Assembly: GCA_027452025.1 (NCBI GenBank)
Contig: DAIDHI010000105.1
Coordinates: forward strand, 1 to 64,000
Source of the DNA: Elusimicrobiota bacterium
GTDB taxonomy: Bacteria; Elusimicrobiota; Elusimicrobia; UBA1565; UBA9628
DNA: 64,000 bases
Reading direction: 5' to 3'
A program made the position numbers and the translations under genes. Positions 20,823 to 28,950 of this stretch are shown here, in pieces (within the stretch, counting starts at the first letter, position 1; the number at the start of each line of letters is the position of its first letter). Under the pieces are notes generated by a model. The model had not been told where the DNA came from. It did no database searches and saw only the letters and a program-made list of their open reading frames with translations.

Positions 20823-21641
20823 ATGGTCCTCGCGCCCGCCGCGTTGCTGGCCGCCGCCGCGCTCGCCGCGCCGGGCCCCAAGGCGGCCGGGCCCATGTTC
20901 CCGCCGGTGGCGGAGATACTGGGCGAAAGGACGGTCGTGCCGCTGCCCGGCTACGCCTCCAAGGCCCCCATGGATTTCGAGTCCCTGGTCAGCCGCCTTC
21001 ACTCGGGCGACCCGGCGATGCGCAAGCAGGCCGTCCAGGCTCTGGGCGCGCCGCAGAACATTCGGGCCGTGCCGTATTTGGGCGCCGTCGTCTTGCAGCT
21101 CAACGAGACGCTCGACATCCGCGTGGCGGCGGCGATGGCCTTGGGGCGCATCCGCAACTGGCGCTCGGCGATCTTCCTGCGCCAGTCGCTGCGCGACTCC
21201 TCGCGGGAAGTGCGCTTCGCCTCCGCGCTGGCGCTGGGGCAGTGCAAGAGCCGCGACGAAGTCCGGCTGCTCGGCGGCGCGCTCCTGCGCGATCCCGATT
21301 GGTGGGTGCGCTTCGCCGCGGCCGTGGCCCTCGGCGACGACCGCGATCCCAAGGCCGTCGCGGCGCTGGCCCGGGCCGCCGACGGCGACCGCGAGTGGCA
21401 GGTGCGCATGCAGGCGGTGAGGTCTTTGGGCCAGATCGGCTCCCGCCAGGCCGTGCACGCATTGGCGCGGCCGCTGCGCGATCCCGACGAGAGCGTCCGC
21501 GCCGCGACGGCGATGACCCTCGGCGACGTCGGCGGCGTCGACGCGGTGAGCCTTCTGGCCGAGGCCTTGCACGCGGAAACCCGCGATTTTCCCCGAAGCG
21601 TCATGCAAGGAGCCCTGCGCAAGCTCCTGGCTAGGCCTTAG
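20823..21641 (+). CDS. HEAT-repeat protein, probably exported
   Basis: A 272-residue protein. A short Ala-rich hydrophobic N-terminus (VLAPAALLAAAALAAPGPKA) could be a signal peptide. From about residue 55 there are at least six HEAT/PBS-lyase type repeats of about 31 residues (for example SREVRFASALALGQCKSRDEV, DWWVRFAAAVALGDDRDPKAV, DREWQVRMQAVRSLGQIGSRQAV, DESVRAATAMTLGDVGGVDAV). Such solenoids bind other proteins; no catalytic motif is visible. The repeat style is the same as in the C-terminal part of the giant protein at 45294. Confidence 0.75.
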   Translation: MVLAPAALLAAAALAAPGPKAAGPMFPPVAEILGERTVVPLPGYASKAPMDFESLVSRLHSGDPAMRKQAVQALGAPQNIRAVPYLGAVVLQLNETLDIRVAAAMALGRIRNWRSAIFLRQSLRDSSREVRFASALALGQCKSRDEVRLLGGALLRDPDWWVRFAAAVALGDDRDPKAVAALARAADGDREWQVRMQAVRSLGQIGSRQAVHALARPLRDPDESVRAATAMTLGDVGGVDAVSLLAEALHAETRDFPRSVMQGALRKLLARP

Positions 21642-21642
21642 G

Positions 21643-21682
21643 GCCGAACGGCCCTCCCCCGGCAGGGCCGTTGGGCCCTGCC
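21643..21682 (+). terminator. GC-rich hairpins behind the HEAT gene
   Basis: Directly after the stop there are GGCCG-aa-CGGCC and a stronger 9-bp stem GGCAGGGCC-gttg-GGCCCTGCC. No T-run follows, so this is a candidate hairpin-type 3' end rather than a canonical intrinsic terminator. Confidence 0.45.
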
Positions 21683-21701
21683 GCGCCGCGCCGAGGGGCG
21701 C

Positions 21702-21707
21702 TACAAT
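21702..21707 (+). promoter_or_regulatory. -10 element of the hybrid kinase gene
   Basis: TACAAT ending six bases before ATG 21714. Confidence 0.5.
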
Positions 21708-21713
21708 GCCGCT

Positions 21714-22883
21714 ATGAGGCCGGAAAGCCGCTGCTCGCTGCTCATCGTCGAGGACGATCCGGAGTTCCAACGGATGGCTCAGTCGGCGCTCGCCTCGGCG
21801 GGCTACGCCGCGGCCTTTTCGGCGACGGCGGCCCAGGCGCAGGCGGAGCTCTCCGGCCGCCGCTTTCCGCTCGTGCTCGCCGGCCTGCGCCTGCCAGACG
21901 GCGACGGCCTCGAAGTCCTCGCTCAGTGCCGCAAGGCCGATCCTCTGGCGGTGGGCGTGGTGATCACCGGGCCGGCGGCGGCGCATCGCGCGCTGGAGGC
22001 GCTGCGCGGCGGCGCCTACGACTATCTGATGAAGCCCTGCGGAGCGGACTCGCTGTTGTCCTGCGTGCGCCGGGGCCTGGAGCATCACCGCCTGCGCGGC
22101 GCGCTCGTGCAGAAGGCGGCCCAGGTCGAAACCCTCGAAAAACAGCTGGCGATGAAAACCAGCTTCATCCAGAACGTCACCCACGAGCTCAAGAATCCCC
22201 TCTCCGTCATCTACGGCTATTCCGCCTTTCTTCTCAAGCAGCGCCACGAGTGCAAGCCCGAGGACCTGGACCGCAGCCTGCGCGCCCTGCACAATAACGC
22301 CGAACGTCTCAGCCATCTGCTCGAGGAGATGCTGGAGTCCTCGCGGCTTTCCAGCCAAAAGCTGGAGCTTTCGCGCCAGCCCGTGCCCGCCGCGCAGCTG
22401 GCCTTCGAGGCCGTCGAGGGCTTCAAGATCGTGGCCCAGAAGAAGGAGATCGTCCTGCGCTTAGGCCCCGTGCCCCAGGACCCGGTCCACGTCGACGCCA
22501 AGCGCGTCCACCAGATCTTCGCCAACCTCCTCTCCAATGCCCTCAAATTCACGCCCAAAGGCGGCTTTGTCGTGGTCGCCGGGCGCAAGGAGGACGGCTT
22601 CGTGCGCTTCTGGGTGCAGGACACCGGCTGCGGCGTCGCCGCGCAGGACCTGCCCCGCCTCTTCGAGCGCTTCTACCAAGTCTCGGCCACGAAAGCCCAT
22701 CACGCGGGCCTGGGCCTGGGCCTGGACATCTCCAAGGGGCTCGTCGAGCTGCACGGCGGGCGCATTTGGGCCGAGAGCGTCCCCGGCGAGGGCTCGACGT
22801 TCTTCTTCACGCTTCCCCTCGATCTGCACGCGCGCCGCGAGCGCGCCCCCGAAGCTCCCCGCCGCGCCGTCTCTCCCGACTGA
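21714..22883 (+). CDS. Histidine kinase with N-terminal pseudo-receiver domain
   Basis: A soluble 389-residue kinase. Residues 8-120 form a receiver-like domain with the acidic pair VEDD and Lys in YLMKPC. The residue that should be the phospho-acceptor Asp is Gly (LVLAGLRLPDGDGLE). After a short coiled coil the HisKA H-box FIQNVTHELKNPLSVIYG and HATPase boxes follow: N-box FANLLSNALKF, G1 DTGCGVAAQDL and G2 GLGLGLDISKGLVELHGG. It can probably phosphorylate a separate regulator while its own receiver works as a ligand or protein sensor. No membrane segment is seen. Confidence 0.9.
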   Translation: MRPESRCSLLIVEDDPEFQRMAQSALASAGYAAAFSATAAQAQAELSGRRFPLVLAGLRLPDGDGLEVLAQCRKADPLAVGVVITGPAAAHRALEALRGGAYDYLMKPCGADSLLSCVRRGLEHHRLRGALVQKAAQVETLEKQLAMKTSFIQNVTHELKNPLSVIYGYSAFLLKQRHECKPEDLDRSLRALHNNAERLSHLLEEMLESSRLSSQKLELSRQPVPAAQLAFEAVEGFKIVAQKKEIVLRLGPVPQDPVHVDAKRVHQIFANLLSNALKFTPKGGFVVVAGRKEDGFVRFWVQDTGCGVAAQDLPRLFERFYQVSATKAHHAGLGLGLDISKGLVELHGGRIWAESVPGEGSTFFFTLPLDLHARRERAPEAPRRAVSPD

Positions 22884-22909
22884 TCCCCCGGCGCCGCCGT
22901 TACGGCGTT

Positions 22910-22986
22910 ACGGTGCCTGGCTTTGACTTATTTAACTTTTGGGCCTGAATGGCCCAAAAGTTAAATAAGTCAAAGCCAGGCACCGT
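22910..22986. repeat. Near-perfect 77-bp palindrome, family copy 3 (variant)
   Basis: Two perfectly complementary 36-base arms with a five-base loop TGAAT. The arm begins with GGTGCCTGGCTTTGACTT and ends in GGGCC. It is related to the palindromes at 14145 and 32604 (18 of the first 27 arm positions agree, including GGTG and TTGACTT). It lies between two kinase genes, 26 bases after a stop and six bases before the next -10 box. Confidence 0.9.
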
Positions 22987-22992
22987 TAGTTG

Positions 22993-22998
22993 TAGAAT
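22993..22998 (+). promoter_or_regulatory. -10 element of the PAS kinase gene
   Basis: TAGAAT preceded by TG, ending seven bases before ATG 23006. Confidence 0.5.
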
Positions 22999-23005
22999 GG
23001 GCGCC

Positions 23006-24889
23006 ATGCCGAGCGCACCGGCGGCGCCTTCCGGCGAGCGCCATCTCAAGCTCATCGCACGGGCCAGCGCGTCCGCGACGGCCGCGCTGTCGGCGGCCTC
23101 CATCGCGGGCTGGGCCATCCATTCCCCGGGCCTGGAAGCGCTTTTCCTCGGGTCCAATCCGGTCAGCTTGCCGCCGGCCTGCGCGCTGCTGCTTTGCGGC
23201 TTCTCGCTATTTTTCGCCTCCCGCGAGCCCGCGCCGCGGCCCACGCGCGCGGCCGGCTTGGCCGCGTTGGCCGCCGCCGTCTACAGCCTCGTCGCCGACG
23301 ACAGGAGACGCGCGGCCGCTCTAGGGCACATGACCTTCTTGAGCGCCCTGGTCCTCGCGCTCGTCGCCCTGGCGCTATGCCTCTCCGACCTCGTGGTGGC
23401 GGACTGGAGGCCGTCAAACGTCCTGGCCGCCGCGGCGTGGGCCTTCTCCCTCCTGGCCCTGGTCAGCCACCTCTATGGCGCCCGGCTTTTGCGAGGCGGC
23501 TTCGACATGGCCCTGCCCGCGGCGCTGATCTTTTTGATCCTCTGCTCCGGGCTGCTGACCGGGCGCCGGGGCCTCATTGCCGGACTGCTCGTGGAGCCGG
23601 GCCCCGGCGGCGTCGTCCTGCGGCGCTTCTTTCCCGCCGCGATCCTCGTGCCGGTCTTTCTCGGCTGGCTGCGCGTGCTGTTTAGCGACCTCTTTCTTCA
23701 GGCCGGAACCGGAGCGGCGGCGCTCTCGGTGACGATCGCCGCCGTCTTCGGCCTGCTGGTCATCCAGCTGGCCCTGAGAATCGATCGGGAAGCCGCGGTC
23801 TCGGAGCGCCGGCGGGCGTACTTCGACACCGCCGTCAACTCCGTCAAGGACTACGCGATCTTCCTGCTCGACGCCGAGGGCCGCATCCAGACGTGGAACG
23901 ATGGCGCGCGGATCATCAACGACTGGACGGCGGAGGAGATCGTCGGGCGTCCCCTCTCGATGCTTTATCCCCCGGAGGACGCCGAGCGAAGGGTCCGGCT
24001 CGAGCTGGAGGCTGCGGCGCGCGAAGGCCGCTATGAAGACGAGGGCTGGCGGGCGCGCAAGGACGGCAGCCTCTACTGGGCCGGCATCGTCTTGACGGCC
24101 CTGCGCGACGAACGCGGCCGCGTAACGGGGTTCCTGAAGGTCGCCCGGGACATGACGGAGCGGCGCCGGCAGGAGGCGCAGCTCAAAGAGACGCTGGAGA
24201 AGCTGCAGCGCTCCAACCAAGAGCTCGAGCAGTTCGCTTACGTGGCCTCCCACGACCTCCAAGAGCCCCTGCGCAAGGTCACGAGCTTCACGCAGCTCTT
24301 CGCCAAGCGCTACGCGAGCAAGGTGGACGCCACCGCCGCCGGCTACATCGGCTACATCGTCGACGGCGCCCAGCGCATGCAGAACCTCATCACCGACTTG
24401 CTGGCCTTCTCGCGTCTCGGCAGCCAGCCGCGCCTCGTGGAGACCGACCTCGGCGAGATCGCCCGGCAGGCCGTGACGGAGTTCGAGCTGGCCATCAAGG
24501 ACAGCGGCGCGAAGGTCGAGATCGAGGCCCTGCCCCGCGTCTCCTGCGACCCCGGGCGCATGCTACAATTATTCGAGAACCTCCTCGGCAATGCCCTGAA
24601 GTTCCGGGGCGCGGAGCGGTCCATCGTGCGCATCTTCGCGCAAAGAGGGGACGGCGGCTGGACGGTCTCGGTGGCCGACAACGGCATCGGCATCGAGCCC
24701 CAATATCACGATCAGATCTTCGCGATGTTCCGCCGGCTGCATTCTCGCTCGGAATACCCGGGGACGGGGATCGGCCTGGCGATCTGCAAAAGGGTCGTCG
24801 AGCAATTGGGCGGCCGCATTTGGGTCGAGTCGCGGCCCGCGAAGGGCTCGACGTTCCGCTTCACCATACCGGAGGCGCGAAAAGCATGA
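23006..24889 (+). CDS. Membrane-bound PAS-domain histidine kinase
   Basis: A 627-residue kinase. The first 260 residues contain about seven hydrophobic segments (for example LVLALVALALCLSDLVVA, ALIFLILCSGLLT, FFPAAILVPVFLGWL, AALSVTIAAVFGLLVIQLAL), a membrane sensor of unknown ligand. A PAS domain follows (YFDTAVNSVKDYAIFLLDAEG to FLKVARDMTERRR), then a coiled coil, a phytochrome-like H-box YVASHDLQEPLRKV and HATPase boxes NLLGNALKFRG, DNGIGIEPQYHD and GTGIGLAICKRVVEQLGG. The track start at 22949 lies inside the palindrome and is rejected. It overlaps its probable partner regulator as ATGA. Confidence 0.9.
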   Translation: MPSAPAAPSGERHLKLIARASASATAALSAASIAGWAIHSPGLEALFLGSNPVSLPPACALLLCGFSLFFASREPAPRPTRAAGLAALAAAVYSLVADDRRRAAALGHMTFLSALVLALVALALCLSDLVVADWRPSNVLAAAAWAFSLLALVSHLYGARLLRGGFDMALPAALIFLILCSGLLTGRRGLIAGLLVEPGPGGVVLRRFFPAAILVPVFLGWLRVLFSDLFLQAGTGAAALSVTIAAVFGLLVIQLALRIDREAAVSERRRAYFDTAVNSVKDYAIFLLDAEGRIQTWNDGARIINDWTAEEIVGRPLSMLYPPEDAERRVRLELEAAAREGRYEDEGWRARKDGSLYWAGIVLTALRDERGRVTGFLKVARDMTERRRQEAQLKETLEKLQRSNQELEQFAYVASHDLQEPLRKVTSFTQLFAKRYASKVDATAAGYIGYIVDGAQRMQNLITDLLAFSRLGSQPRLVETDLGEIARQAVTEFELAIKDSGAKVEIEALPRVSCDPGRMLQLFENLLGNALKFRGAERSIVRIFAQRGDGGWTVSVADNGIGIEPQYHDQIFAMFRRLHSRSEYPGTGIGLAICKRVVEQLGGRIWVESRPAKGSTFRFTIPEARKA

Positions 24890-25320
24890 CCTTCTATCCG
24901 ATCAAGGTGCTGATGGTCGAGGACGACCCCGGCGACGTCGAGCTCATGCGCGAGGCGCTCAAGGACGCCAAGCTCTCCGTGCAAGTCGACGTCGTGGAGG
25001 ACGGCGTGCTGGCTATGGAGTATCTCAACGCCCGCTCCAAGGCCGACCTGCCCGACGTCATCTTCCTGGACCTGAATCTCCCCCGCAAGGACGGCCGGCA
25101 GGTGCTCTCGGATGTCAAGAAGAGCGAGAAGCTGCGCGAGATCCCCATCGTCGTCCTCACGACCTCCAAGGCCGACGAGGACATCCACATGAGCTACGGC
25201 CTGGGCGCCAACTGCTACATCACCAAGCCGGTGGACTTCGAGCAATTCGAGAAAGTCGTGCGCTCGATCGGCGAGTTCTGGTTCACCGTCGTGCGGCTGC
25301 CGCTTTACAAGGCCTCGTAG
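24886..25320 (+). CDS. Response regulator, Rcp1-like receiver
   Basis: A 144-residue stand-alone receiver. It has MVEDDPGDVELMREAL (the EDDPGD start is typical for Rcp1-type partners of phytochrome-like kinases), phospho-acceptor Asp in IFLDLNLPRKDG, Thr in VLTTSKADEDI and Lys in YITKPVDFEQF. Its ATG overlaps the stop of the kinase gene, so the two form a translationally coupled pair. No output domain. The 3' end overlaps the convergent glycosyltransferase gene by 16 bases. Confidence 0.92.
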   Translation: MTFYPIKVLMVEDDPGDVELMREALKDAKLSVQVDVVEDGVLAMEYLNARSKADLPDVIFLDLNLPRKDGRQVLSDVKKSEKLREIPIVVLTTSKADEDIHMSYGLGANCYITKPVDFEQFEKVVRSIGEFWFTVVRLPLYKAS

Positions 25321-26774
25321 ATCCGAGTCCCCTCCGAGGGCTCGGCATAGACCAGGCGGAACCGCGCGCCGTCTCGCAGCAGGGCATCGAGCCTCGAACC
25401 GGGCAGCAAGTCGCCGGGCGAGCGCAGGACGAAATCCTCGGGGGCGGCCACCACGTAGCGGGCCCCTTGCGCCGCCAGCCACGCCCGCAGCCCGGCGCCG
25501 TTGTAGACCCCGGGCAGGTGGACGACGCGGCGGCCGGTCGCCAAATACCAGCGGCCGTCCAGCTCGGCGGCGAGGACGGCCCCCTCGGGGACGTTGCGGC
25601 GAATCCAGCCGGCCGTCATCTCCGGGGCGCTGTTGGCGCCGTTGCGCTCCCACAGCGAAGCCCGCGCGACGCGCGCGTCGGCAGGCAGCGACAGCAGGAC
25701 GCTCAGCGCGGCCAAAGCCAGCCAGCCGCGTCGGGGCGAGACGCCCGAGCGCCGCGCGAGCACCCCGGCCCCGCGCAGCCAGTAAGCCGCGCACAGCGGC
25801 AGGACCGGCAGCGCGTAGCGGCCGGCCTGCTCGCTCCAGAGAAGGTGGACGATCAGAAACGCCGCGACGAAGAGCTTCGGCCAAAGCTCCCAGTCCGCCT
25901 CCCCCTCGGCGCGACGGGCTCCGTAGCCGGCCAGGACGACGCCCAGACCGACGGCGGCCGCCTCCAAGCCCCGCGCCGGCCACGGCCACCGCAGCAGGGT
26001 GGTCACGAACACGAACCGCAGGTAAAAGGACAAGTGCCCCCAAACGGGCGCCAGGCCCGGCGCCTGCGCCGCGTAGCGCAGCGAGCGGGCGGCTTGCGAG
26101 AAATAGGTCAGGCCGACGCCCGTCTCGGCGAGATTGCGGCCGACGAACGCGCCCGCCGGCAGGACGGCGGCCGCGGCGCTCCAGGCCGCCGGACGCGGTC
26201 TTCGCCGCCAAAGCAGCGCCGCGGCCGCCGAAAGCCCGAGCAGGGCTCCCGTCGGCCGCACCAGCGACGCCAGCGCGAAAGCGCCGAGCAGCGGCGCCCA
26301 ATCCCTCATCCGCTCGCCGGCCCAATGGCGCCGCGACCGCGCCATCGCGAAGGCGGCCAGCGCGAGCAGGGGCACGTCGGAAAGGACGGTGGCTCCCATG
26401 CTCACGGCCAGCGGGCAAAGCGCGAAGACGGCCAGCGCGCAGGCCCGCAAGGAGGCGGGCCAGCCGCTCCAGGCATCATAAAGGAAGGCCAGCGCGGCGG
26501 CCATGAGCAGCGTCGACGCCAGCTGATAGGGCCACAGCGCCCCGCCCGAAAGCGCGGCCACGGGCGACAGCAGCAGCGAAAAGCCGGGGAAATACTGGAT
26601 CAGCGGCGGCGCGCCGGGCACGCTGAGTTGGGCGTAGCGGCCGGACAACAGAGAGCGCGCGCCCATGATGTAGAAGGCGTCGTCGTTGAAGAAGCCCACG
26701 TAATACGCCCGACGGCACAGCCAATAGAGCGCGCAGGCCAGCGCGAGCAGGGCCCAGGGGCGAAGGCGCTTCAC
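25305..26774 (-). CDS. Polytopic glycosyltransferase (ArnT/PMT, GT39/83-like)
   Basis: A 489-residue integral membrane protein with roughly ten to twelve hydrophobic segments and a soluble C-terminal domain of about 110 residues. The first luminal loop carries the acidic pair of GT-C enzymes (FFNDDAFYIMGARSLLSG), which binds polyprenyl-phosphate sugar or metal. The acceptor (lipid A, protein or other glycan) is unknown. The start is a GTG at 26774 that overlaps the rsmA stop as GTGA; the track start far upstream is a shadow. Last gene of the rdgB-TPR/murC/rsmA operon. Confidence 0.75.
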   Translation of the reverse strand: MKRLRPWALLALACALYWLCRRAYYVGFFNDDAFYIMGARSLLSGRYAQLSVPGAPPLIQYFPGFSLLLSPVAALSGGALWPYQLASTLLMAAALAFLYDAWSGWPASLRACALAVFALCPLAVSMGATVLSDVPLLALAAFAMARSRRHWAGERMRDWAPLLGAFALASLVRPTGALLGLSAAAALLWRRRPRPAAWSAAAAVLPAGAFVGRNLAETGVGLTYFSQAARSLRYAAQAPGLAPVWGHLSFYLRFVFVTTLLRWPWPARGLEAAAVGLGVVLAGYGARRAEGEADWELWPKLFVAAFLIVHLLWSEQAGRYALPVLPLCAAYWLRGAGVLARRSGVSPRRGWLALAALSVLLSLPADARVARASLWERNGANSAPEMTAGWIRRNVPEGAVLAAELDGRWYLATGRRVVHLPGVYNGAGLRAWLAAQGARYVVAAPEDFVLRSPGDLLPGSRLDALLRDGARFRLVYAEPSEGTRIYEAL

Positions 26775-27544
26775 GGCCCCAGCCTTCCCGGCAGGGCGAG
26801 GTAGGCCGAAAGAGGGATGCGCTCGGCGCGGGCGTCGACAGGGACGCCGCAGGAGGCCAAGGCCTGCTCCACGCGCTCGCGCGGCAGGCCCAGGGCGCCC
26901 GAGATAGGCGAGGCCGCCTTCTTGCGCCTCTGCGAAAAGGCCGCCTTGGCCACCCTGAAGAACGCGTCGCGGGCCGCGCCTTCCACGAGAGCCCGCGGAC
27001 GGCGCACGAGCCGCACGACGGCGGAGTCGACGCGCGGCGGCGGCGAAAAGCAGCGGCGCGGCGCCTCGCAGACGAGCTCCGCCTCCGCGGCGATCGCCGT
27101 CGAGAGCGTGAGCAGGCCGTAGTCCGGGCCGCCCGGGCCGGCGGCCACGCGCAGCGCCACCTCCTTTTGGAACATGAGCACGGCGCTGGTCCACCCCGGC
27201 CAGGCCAGGATCTTCTGCAGGATGGGCGCGCCGACGGCGTAAGGAAGGTTGCCGACGACGGTCCACCCGTCTTCGCCCAGCGTCTCCAAGCCGAAGCGGA
27301 GAAAATCCGCGGCGATCACGGAGGCCTTGCCCCCGCCCAGGCGCTCGGCAAGCGCCGCGGCCAGGCGTTCGTCCTTTTCCACGGCGACGAGACGCGCGCA
27401 GCGCTCCAGGAGCGCTCCCGTCAGCGCGCCGCGCCCCGAGCCGATCTCCAGGACGCGAGCCTGAGGACCAAGCCGCGCGGCCGCGACGATGGAGTCCCGC
27501 ACGCCCTCGTCGACGAGGAAGTGCTGCCCGAGCCTGGCGCCCAT
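26771..27544 (-). CDS. rsmA: 16S rRNA dimethyladenosine transferase
   Basis: Dimethylates A1518 and A1519 of 16S rRNA late in small-subunit assembly. The 257-residue protein has LGQHFLVDEGV, SAM motif I VLEIGSGRGALTGALL, the acidic loop VAVEKDERLAAAL, the catalytic NLPYAVGAPIL, and FSPPPRVDSAVVRLVRR. ATG 27544 shares one base with the murC stop (TGATG), deciding the start. The C-terminal domain (FSQRRKKAASPISGALGL) is complete. Confidence 0.95.
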   Translation of the reverse strand: MGARLGQHFLVDEGVRDSIVAAARLGPQARVLEIGSGRGALTGALLERCARLVAVEKDERLAAALAERLGGGKASVIAADFLRFGLETLGEDGWTVVGNLPYAVGAPILQKILAWPGWTSAVLMFQKEVALRVAAGPGGPDYGLLTLSTAIAAEAELVCEAPRRCFSPPPRVDSAVVRLVRRPRALVEGAARDAFFRVAKAAFSQRRKKAASPISGALGLPRERVEQALASCGVPVDARAERIPLSAYLALPGRLGP

Positions 27545-28950
27545 CAAGCCGGGCTGGCCAGCCCCTCTCGGGCGCGGCGCAGCAAGTCCAGCCCGTGCTT
27601 CCAGACGTCGCCGGCGCCGAGCGTCAGCACGACGTCGCCCGGCCTGATGTGGCGCGCGGCGTCGATCGCCGAGGTCAGCGGCGCGCAGGGCACGCCCGCC
27701 CTTTTCAAGGAATCGATGATCAGCCTCGAAGTGACCCCCGGTATCGGCTTTTCTCCGGCCGCGTAGACGTCCGTGACGAAGACGAAGTCGGCGCCGGAAA
27801 AGGCGGGGCCGAAGCGGGGCGCCAGGAGCTTGGTGCGCGTATAGCGGTGCGGCTGGAAGATCACGACGGTGCGCCGCGCCTTCCAAAGGCCCGTCACCGC
27901 GCGGAGCGTGGCCGCGATCTCGGTCGGATGGTGGCCGTAGTCGTCGACGAACCGGATGCCCCCGGCGGCGCCGAGCGCGTCGAGCCGGCGGCTGACCCCC
28001 GTGAAGCGCGACAGCCCGGCCGCCAGGCGGCGCAAGTCGAAGCCCAGGAAGTGGCCGACGGCCACCGCCGCCAGCGCGTTGAGGACGTTGTGGCGGCCCG
28101 CCACGCGCAGCGACAGCCGCGCCATGGGCCGGCCGCGCAGGCAGGCCGTGAAGCGAGAGCCCTCGCGCGACAGGCGCGCGCCGCGGGCCGTCCAGTCGTT
28201 GCCCCGAGACAGGCCGTAGGTGAGAACGGGCCGCTGCACCCCGGGCAGTATCTCCCGGACGCCCGGATCGTCGCCGCACAGCACGGCCGCGCCGTAGAAA
28301 GGCAGGCGGTGAAGGTAGTCGAGGAAGGCCTGCCGCAAGTTCTCCATGGACTTGTGATAGTCCAGGTGATCGTCGTCGATATTGGTGACGACGGCCGCCA
28401 GCGGCGACAAGAAGCGGAAGGAACCGTCGGACTCGTCGGCCTCCGCCACCATGTAGTCGCCCACTCCCAGGCGGGCGCTGGCGCCGATGTTCTTGAGCTG
28501 GCCGCCGATGATCATCGTCGGCCGCGCGCCCGCCGAGGAGAGCGCCATCGCGACCATGGAGGTCGTCGTGGTCTTTCCGTGGCTGCCGGCCACCGCGACC
28601 GTCCTTTTCATGCGCCCGAGCTCGGCCAGCATCTCGGCGCGCAAGATGACGGGAATCTTCGCGCGGCGGGCGAAGGCGAGCTCCGGGTTGTCCGCCGGCA
28701 CGGCCGAGCTGACCACGACCACCTGGGCGCCGCGGACGTTGGCGGCCGCGTGGCCGATGCTCACGCGCACGCCGCGCGCGTCCAGCCGCCGGGTGACCTC
28801 GCTTTCCTTGGCGTCGGAGCCGGAGACGTCATAGCCCAGGTTGGCCAGGACCTCGGCGATGCCGCTCATGCCCACGCCCCCGACGCCGACGAAGTGCACT
28901 CTCCGGAGGAAGGAGCCCATCAAGCCCGCGTCGCCGCCGCGGGCGCTCAT
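27544..28950 (-). CDS. murC: UDP-N-acetylmuramate--L-alanine ligase
   Basis: Adds L-Ala to UDP-MurNAc in cytoplasmic peptidoglycan synthesis. The 468-residue ligase has HFVGVGGVGMSGIAEVL, the ATP loop VAGSHGKTTTTSM, VAEADESDGSF, TNIDDDHLDYH, GRHNVLNALAA and VDDYGHHPTEIAATL. The start at 28950 is an ATG overlapping the stop of the TPR protein (ATGA); the GTG at 28983 and the inner ATG at 28920 are alternatives. No other mur genes follow; instead rsmA and a glycosyltransferase are attached. Confidence 0.95.
   Translation of the reverse strand: MSARGGDAGLMGSFLRRVHFVGVGGVGMSGIAEVLANLGYDVSGSDAKESEVTRRLDARGVRVSIGHAAANVRGAQVVVVSSAVPADNPELAFARRAKIPVILRAEMLAELGRMKRTVAVAGSHGKTTTTSMVAMALSSAGARPTMIIGGQLKNIGASARLGVGDYMVAEADESDGSFRFLSPLAAVVTNIDDDHLDYHKSMENLRQAFLDYLHRLPFYGAAVLCGDDPGVREILPGVQRPVLTYGLSRGNDWTARGARLSREGSRFTACLRGRPMARLSLRVAGRHNVLNALAAVAVGHFLGFDLRRLAAGLSRFTGVSRRLDALGAAGGIRFVDDYGHHPTEIAATLRAVTGLWKARRTVVIFQPHRYTRTKLLAPRFGPAFSGADFVFVTDVYAAGEKPIPGVTSRLIIDSLKRAGVPCAPLTSAIDAARHIRPGDVVLTLGAGDVWKHGLDLLRRAREGLASPA

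Noticed and set aside
19624-21420. 598-residue ORF across the glycosyltransferase and HEAT genes
   Set aside because: Low-complexity Arg/Ala/Pro frame that spans an intergenic promoter and two recognised genes.
22949-23005. Start of the PAS kinase at 22949 as given in the ORF track
   Set aside because: These codons lie in the right arm of the palindrome and over the -10 box; the family-like N-terminus starts at 23006.
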